Notes under the pieces: generated by a model
Told to the model about the DNA's origin: nothing
The model's input: the letters and a program-made list of their open reading frames with translations, nothing else
The model's database searches: none
Assembly (NCBI GenBank): GCA_020698575.1
Contig: CM036241.1
Coordinates: 35,688,855-35,752,854 of the forward strand
Origin: Bostrychus sinensis
Lineage: Eukaryota > Chordata > Actinopteri > Gobiiformes > Eleotridae
DNA: 64,000 bases
Direction of reading: 5' to 3'
Shown here: positions 57,860-64,000 of the stretch, piece after piece
Layout of the letters: each line of letters begins with the position of its first letter
Numbering within the stretch: the first letter of the stretch is position 1
Program-made: the position numbers and the translations under genes

Positions 57860-58450
57860 CATTCACTGCACCAACCAGTCACCCCCAGAGCCCCATCCTT
57901 TTATCCTCATCCTGGTTGGGGTAAAACTGCGATAATGCTGTGCCCAGATGGCAAACTGCTACAAGATACCATAAACTTGACAGCATTAACAGTAGCAGTG
58001 GATCTGTAAGTACACGTGAGGAGCGAGGCCAAGCCAACCTGATGACTCATGTGAGGTTCACAATATGACACTCGGATTCCTGCGTTAAGTCTTGTGTTTG
58101 CTGCTCGCTTGGTGTTGGCTCCATCTTGGGCCACTGCTGAGATTCAGTCATTATGCTTTCCTCAGCAGCGTGGCATCCCGAAGAGAAGCACGCCTTAATT
58201 TGACACTCGTACAGCAAAGGGAATGGGGCATGGGGAGAGAGTGGGGGGGATTGGACACGGTGCTAATTGAGGAGGCGATATGCTCCACCTGCATGTGTTC
58301 CAGCACAAACATTCATTCAAAGAGCTCACGCAGGACGTTCCAACTCAAAGGGATCTCCAGCGGCACTCAAGATTACTACATAAGGCCCGAATGTGGAAAA
58401 CCTCCAGCTTGTTGTTGTTCAGCTGTGTGGGTGTGAGTGGGGCAGCTTTC
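57860..58450. promoter_or_regulatory. Candidate non-coding regulatory island
   Basis: Non-repetitive, GC-balanced sequence with GATGACTCATGTGAGG, GCTAATTGAGGAGGCG and GCCTTAATTTGACAC. No exon was supported. The call rests on composition only. Confidence 0.2.
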
Positions 58451-58889
58451 CAGTTGGATATCTGCATGTTTAATTTCTCACGTTTTCTTCCAAATTCACT
58501 GTTTACTGAGAAGAAGAAAAAAATACCAGTTTCCATTAACAAAATAAGTGTGAAGCTATTTTGGTGTTCAGTAAATAGTGGCTCCACTACACTGTTTTAA
58601 ACACAAGCAAAATGTTAAACATTGAAAAGCAAGTCTGTAAAATGTTTTAAACTGTTGTAACATCTTTGTTGTTTATGACACAGCTGTATTTTTCATCGGT
58701 GCAAACTGTGGTCAAAGACATCTGACTATTGGTTAATGCTAGGTGACGTCACATGGGTGCATTTTGGGTCGTTGCTGCCATTTTGGGAAGCAAGTGACAG
58801 TGATACTGTCAACAATGGGTACAGAAACCTGGTAATTTAATGGCCCCAGTGCCATGTCATGACAGTCCTCTGGGACCAATAAGCGTCTG

Positions 58890-59015
58890 TCGTAAATTTG
58901 TGATGGGCAGTCTGGATCTTTTCAAAGATTCGGCTCTTTTGGCTCGGCTCCCCTAGAAGAGCCTGCTCTTGTGGCTCCAAAATGGCTCTTCATTTGGATC
59001 ACTCAGAGCATTTAT
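58890..59015. mobile_element. hAT-like fragment with GGCTC-rich end
   Basis: GGCAGTCTGGATCTTTTCAA, AGATTCGGCTCTTTTGGCTC and AAAATGGCTCTTCATTTGG form the GGCTCTTTT-type terminus frequent in fish hAT elements. The remaining sequence to about 59700 is AT-rich, without a second end I can define. Confidence 0.4.
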
Positions 59016-59019
59016 TTAG

Positions 59020-60490
59020 GCCTAATCTAGCAATTATGAATGGTTTGTGTACTGCTAAACACTTTTTTAATCTAAGTTTTCATAAAAGCTTTGTTTTTAT
59101 ACAGCTTGAAAGCATAAAATACAGTTATAAAATTCTTTACTAATTTTTGTGTCTCCAATATAATGACTATACAGCCAGATGCTGCCCTGCTGTGTCACCA
59201 CCCTGTGCGTGGAAACAGTGGGGACAAATGTTGCACGACTTCTTTAGAGAAAACAGGAAGATGGTAGGCTAATCTTATGCCAGCAGCTCACAGGTGGAAA
59301 AACCAAATCAACAAAACCTGGCGTTTATCTCTAATGAGGGCACTTGTTTATTTCCCTGAAACACAGCTGTGACCACACACACCTGTATGTGTATTTGTAT
59401 AAAAATAGGCTACTGCGTTTTCTTAAATTATATTTCCTATTTTTATTTAGATGTGTATTAAGAATATTTTAAATACAATTATTACAAATATAATGTAGCC
59501 AATTGTGAATGAAAAATGTCCAAATGTTTCAAAACAGAGTAATTATGTTCTTAATTTTTTTCCTAAAAATCAGTAGATCAGTAGATCAGTAGAATCAATA
59601 ACAGTAGTAGTACTGTTCAAATCTTAACAATACCCTTCCCTATACACTGTCACAATTGATCAAACCCTAAACTCTCAGTTACTATTTACTACAGCACTAG
59701 TGCACTGTGATTATGGGCTTCTGTAATAAACTGTTGCAGGGCTGACCACCTCTGGTCACTTAATCGATTAATCAGTCAGTCAGGTTTTGGTCGACTAGTT
59801 GCATAAACTCTTTGCATCAATAAAGCTGATGTAATTTATTACCCATCAACTTTTATTTCCCATTGTTTTTAAGATAGCATAGATGACAATATATTATATA
59901 GATGATGATATATTTTACAGCCATCAGTCTAATTAATGTGAAGTCCCTTTATATAAGACTGGTATAAGTCCCTCCTCATATCCTCATACACCGAAACTAA
60001 TCAATGTTTGACTGTATGGTATAGACACAGGGAGCAGAAGTATGACACTTCTCACTTGTAATTTATTTTGGACAGCAACTTGTCTTTTTAAATGTCACAC
60101 CATCTTCTGCCTCATCTCTATTGCTCTTGGACTGAATCTTGGACTGCGAGTTGAGCCTGAGCCGCACCATGGCAGAGGGCCCGATTCAGATTCAGATGTC
60201 CTCCCTGAGACGAGGACTGTCAGGCATCCGAATTGTGGGAAACCGGGAACAGAAATGCTCTCCTCATCCTCCCCTCATCAATCACCTTCCTGCAGCTTTG
60301 GAGCCAATGTGAGCCAGTCCGCCCAATGCACGGAGCTGGAGGACAGTCTTCATCGGAGGGGACGTGGACGGACATAGAGAAAAAATGATATCAACCCTTC
60401 TTGGCATGTCAGGTCATAACACATTGCAATGTCACTGACTCACGGAATAAAGCGTGCAGCATCTATAAAGCATCACCTTCTATTTTTGTA
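59020..60490. other. Intergenic sequence without a supported gene
   Basis: AT-rich, with a GATCAGTA triplication near 59572-59592. A 111-codon frame at 60042-60377 has no recognisable family and no splice context. Confidence 0.4.
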
Positions 60491-60499
60491 CAGTGTCTG

Positions 60500-60870
60500 A
60501 CAGTGGCTCCCTTAAGATCTTAGACTTGGCAATCTTTGAGTACGGTGTTGGAGGCTTTGGGGCGCATTGATGTGTGTTGGCCTTTCACTCTTACATTCAT
60601 GTGGAGAGTCATCATGCTGAAAATGATTAATGCCCCTTTTTGTCTGAGTTGTCGTCTGGATCACATGTGCCCACCCCATCCCACTCCCCGCTGGGACAGG
60701 GGCGGATACAGTAGCTGCTTCAGGGATTAAGCTAGACCTTCGCCTCCATATGTCCCAGGAGGTTTCAGCTCCAGGATCCATCTCACTGCACCCCCTACCA
60801 GCCTCCACTGGAATCCAGAGGGAGGTGCAGGCCGGGCCCTATCCCAGAGCTCAGCACATTAAGCTTGGAT
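60500..60870. promoter_or_regulatory. Candidate non-coding regulatory island
   Basis: A non-repetitive stretch with AGAGTCATCATGCTGAAAAT, GATTAATGCCCC and CTGGATCACATGTGCCC. It resembles conserved non-coding DNA in composition. Not tested. Confidence 0.25.
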
Positions 60871-61609
60871 GGTATTTATGATGTGGAAATGGCCCGCTAT
60901 TTATTCAGTGAATGTGTAGATGATTCTGCAGAGTTTCACCGTTCTTTTTTTATGCACACTTCTCTCTATAATGGATATACTGCATTTCTGCACTGGATCC
61001 ATCCTCTGTCTTTCCTATGTCTCCAAGGATTGAGCATTTAAATATTTAGAATGTGCATTGGAAGACTCACCAAATATGACAGGACACAAATCTGCCACGG
61101 TTCTATGCCTGAAGCGGGGTCCAAATGATAATGGATTGGAGGAATATGGAATATCTACATGACACTGATAGTTGTGCTTCAAGTATTTGTCACAGTATTT
61201 GGCTGACCAAGTGCAGTGCTGCCCCCTACAGGAAGAATTTTTGACCATTTTTGAGATGTCGGTCGGTATGGCTGACACACTACTAATGGTAATTGGAATT
61301 CAACTAGGAAGACTGAATTTTTTTCCGCGTTCTATACCCTATCACCTGTCTGTCACTGTCAGCCAATCACAGCCTGCCACTTGCCTCTCCTCCAATCACC
61401 TCTCAAGCCATTCACATATAGGCCTGTAAATACGCCCTCTCCGCTCAGTCATCTCGAAAACCCTCCTTTGCCCCCAACTCCATCGCATAATTAGAACCAC
61501 CAGCCTCCTCAGGCTCTCCATCTCCTCCTCTTCACCACAGCCAGGCCAACTACAAAATGTCAGAAAATAGCAATATATCACAAAATAATATATTTTTTCC
61601 AGCTTTTTA

Positions 61610-61667
61610 AATTCAATTCAGTTTCACAACAGCAGTCGTCTCAAAGGGCTTTACAAACACTTAGTCA
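61610..61667 (-). mobile_element. L2-type retrotransposon 3' tail, minus strand
   Basis: The complement reads TTTGTAAAGCCCTTTGAGAC and ends GAATTGAATT. It is the same tail as the insertion at 26965-27060. Sequence to about 61705 may belong to it. Confidence 0.65.
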
Positions 61668-61708
61668 CACAACAAAACATAAACACTCAATCAGACATAA
61701 ACAATAGC

Positions 61709-62100
61709 TAAACTAGATGGCACTGTGGTTAGCAATCTTGCCACACAGCAAAAAGGTCTCGGGCATGATTCCTGGACTGTGTGGGGCCTTTCTTTGTGGA
61801 GTTTGAATTTTTATTCCCATTTCTGGGTGGGTTTCCTTGGTACTCCTGACCAGGATCCTGGCTCAAGATCTGGAGAAGGGTCCCTGGGTGCTGCACCGCT
61901 GACAGATTGCCCCAGCAGCATTGAAGGATGGGTCAAATGCAGAGAACAAATTTCCCAATAAAGATGAATAAAGTATACTTCAGACAGTTCCAGGACATCC
62001 CTTCCTCGCAGTAAGGAAAAACTCCTAAAAAAAAACCCAGTTGTGAGAAAAAGACAGAATTTCTCCCAGGACAGGCAGGCTATGAATGGCTAGGACTGTA
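61709..62100 (+). mobile_element. SINE/retroposon fragment followed by a second repeat piece
   Basis: GATGGCACTGTGGTTAGCAA, AGCAAAAAGGTCTCGGGCAT and GTGTGGGGCCTTTCTTTGTG, then GGGTGGGTTTCCTTGG, form the common teleost short retroposon. At 61985-62090, AAGGAAAAACTCCTAAAAA and CCAGGACAGGCAGGC may be an L2-type piece. Confidence 0.5.
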
Positions 62101-63260
62101 TTAAAGTATGTATTAAAGTGTAATAAAGTTTAATCCAAAGTATACTTATGTGCAAAGTAGTTTTAAAGTAGTTATTTGCCAGTTGCACAGGAAAATCTAT
62201 TAAAGCTGCTGCAACTATGACCTTCACTATTGATATTATTACTAGGGTAAGAACATATTCTTTAAAAAATGTACAACATACGTAAATTGCTTTACTCATC
62301 ACTGACCTTTTTTGGCCATTTCAACAAAATACGATCATAACTTTCAGTTTTGTTGGTCAAAGACAAACTGATGACAGAAAAACCACGACAAAGGTAGAGA
62401 TCAATTAGGGCATTGTCGTTAGTCCTTGTGTGTTGTCTTGGACTAATGTTTTTTTTTTTTTTTTTTTTTTGCCTTGTTTTGACATGCTAAGATAACCCTG
62501 GTTAGCATTGCCAACTGTTGATTTTTTAAATAGGGACAGTATGAGTGAGAGCTTTTAAAACATGCATTTTGGGAGATCAAACAACATATATAAAAAGATA
62601 GTATAGATTATGGTTGAAAGTAATATAGTGTTGCTTTGTTATTTGACCTCTTATGTTTTCAGCATAATACTGCCTTCCTGGAACCCAAGACTCCAATATG
62701 TGCATCTTAACGGTGATATTACATGTTTTGAGCCCATTCACAGCTAAAAATAGCAAAAAAATAAATAAATAAAAAAATTGATGACAATAAATAGCAACAT
62801 CAAGCAAAAGCCAGAGGCCGCACGACGCCCAGGACGCAGTAACACATCAATATCCCCAATACCACATCATGGGATCTATGACTACTTCGGTGAGCATTTT
62901 CTGGCCCGGCTCACACACACACACATGTCCCAGTAGAGAACAGAGACAAGGCATTGGGAGGGGTGTGTGTGAGGGTATGACAGTGGATCAATAGTTGTGT
63001 TTGTGGCGGCGCTCCCCCAGGACAGCAGCACTATATGAAAAGCCAGTGTTGATGGCTGCCCAAGGCCCTTTAGAACATTCCCTGTGTGTTTAGCCCAGAG
63101 CCAAGGTTAAAGGCAGCACAAAGACGCCACCGAACCTGCGCCTGCTGCCTGCTCCCCAGGGCTGGGGCACTCAGACTGGAGACTGTCTTCTGCCTCAATG
63201 TCCATGTGTCAACTGGAAATCCTCCAAAGACAAGACACGGCCATGGACCCGTAATACTGG
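62100..63260. other. Intergenic sequence without a supported gene
   Basis: A T-run lies at about 62450-62470. 62810-63250 is GC-balanced with a short (CA)n near 62911-62924. No exon was supported. Confidence 0.4.
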
Positions 63261-63269
63261 TGTCATTAT

Positions 63270-63860
63270 TAAGACATTTATAGTTATAGTAGAAGAAAAA
63301 AAAAGAACAGTAGAAGTTGAAGTAATAGCAGTATTAGAAGTAGTATTAAACATAGCAGTAATAGCTTTAAGAAGTAGTAATAATAGCTGTAATATTAGTA
63401 GTAACAGTACTAAATGTGGTGGTAGAAGATGAAGTGGTAGCAGTAGTAGTAGTGGTGGTATTAAAAGTAGCAGTCAACGTTATACTAGAAGTAGTAGTAG
63501 TAATAATAGTAGTAGTATCTATACTGGTAGTAGTACTAATTGTGGAGGTAGAAGTTGAAGAAGTAGTAGCTGTAGTAATAGTGGTATTAAAAGTAGCAGT
63601 AACAGTTATAGTAGTAGCCATAATAGCAGTAATATTGGTAGTAGTAGTACTAACTGTGTTGGTAGAAGATGAAGTAGTAGTAGAAAATGGTTTTAAAAGT
63701 AGCAGTAATAGTTATAGTAGAAGAAGTGGTAATAATAGCAGTGGTATTGGTAGTAGTACTGAATGTGGAGGTAGAAGTAGTAGTGGTATTAAAAGTAACA
63801 GTAACAGTTATAGTAGAAGAAGTAATAGTAGAAGTAGCAGTAGTAGTAGTAGTATTAGGT
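63270..63860. repeat. AGT-rich minisatellite of about 600 bp with roughly 96-126-bp units
   Basis: Impure AGT/GTA triplets are organised in longer units. TTAAAAGTAGCAGT (or a near match) starts at 63461, 63587, 63693 and 63789, i.e. spacings of 126, 106 and 96 bp, each followed by AACAGTTATAGTAGAAG-like and GGTAGTAGTACT.AATGTGG-like segments. Frames on both strands are artefacts. Confidence 0.88.
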
Positions 63861-63993
63861 ACTTATTTAAACTTAACACTCAGTACTTTTACTCAGTTAA
63901 CAATTTTGTTGTGAGCTTTTACTTTAGTACAGACTTTAATTTCACCATTGTCACTAGTATTTTAAAAGCAGTTTTTTTTTTTTTTTTTTTTTT
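63861..63993. mobile_element. AGTACTTTTAC-type repeat fragment and T-run at the window end
   Basis: CTCAGTACTTTTACTCAGTT and GCTTTTACTTTAGTACAG match the family at 10475-11597. The AGT-rich minisatellite abuts it and may have grown from its AGTAC motif. A T23 run (about 63971-63993) ends the window. Confidence 0.45.
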
Positions 63994-64000
63994 GATTACT

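Noticed and set aside
60042..60377. 111-codon frame
   Set aside because: I recognise no domain, no splice partner and no paralogue in the window. Probably a chance frame in GC-balanced DNA.
63367..63914. Threonine/serine-rich and valine-rich frames
   Set aside because: Translation of the AGT-triplet minisatellite in different frames.

Overview
The window looks like nuclear DNA of a ray-finned (teleost) fish. It holds two spliced vertebrate genes with short exons and GT-AG introns, a high load of non-coding mobile DNA of teleost type (tRNA-derived SINEs, L2-like LINE tails, hAT, Harbinger, TTAA-target and Tc1 fragments, many MITEs) and many microsatellites. All calls were made by reading the sequence. 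No database search was run.

Layout. Positions 1-537 are the upstream region and promoter of kbtbd8, with two inverted CCAAT boxes 30 bp apart. Positions 538-7305 are the complete 5-coding-exon kbtbd8 gene (604 aa, BTB-BACK-Kelch CUL3 adaptor), followed by a probable 2.4 kb 3'UTR. Positions 9900-19830 hold a complete proton-linked monocarboxylate transporter gene of the MCT1/MCT2 (SLC16A1/SLC16A7) group. It has 4 coding exons (471 aa) and a probable non-coding first exon. Positions 19831-23600 hold its 3'UTR and several mobile-element fragments. Positions 23627-30435 are a tandem, partly deleted duplication of the transporter's introns and of its exons 3 and 5. This copy is a pseudogene: it lacks the start exon and the large fourth exon, and its exon 3 is broken by an L2-type insertion. 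Its last exon still reads open. Positions 30436-64000 contain no gene I can support. They are a repeat-rich gene desert with GC-balanced, TAAT-rich islands that look like candidate regulatory elements, a 1.2 kb CATCCCTCTCCCT-type minisatellite (47.1-48.3 kb) and an AGT-rich minisatellite (63.3-63.9 kb).

The most informative part is the transporter and its tandem copy. A 534-bp intronic block is identical in the two copies although the flanking sequence, and even exon 3, has diverged. This points to non-coding constraint or gene conversion. Differences between the copies also reveal insertions and deletions: a solo LTR with perfect ends, an L2 tail, a Tc1 end of IR/DR type, a 1 kb hAT-like insert and a deletion whose edge lies in a SINE. 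In human, KBTBD8 lies beside LRIG1, while SLC16A1 and SLC16A7 lie beside LRIG2 and LRIG3. An MCT1/2-type gene next to kbtbd8 may therefore be a further ohnolog of this transporter group that mammals lost.

The two genes have no obvious shared pathway: one is a ubiquitin-ligase adaptor and the other a plasma-membrane lactate/pyruvate carrier. Their adjacency is of interest for genome history rather than function.
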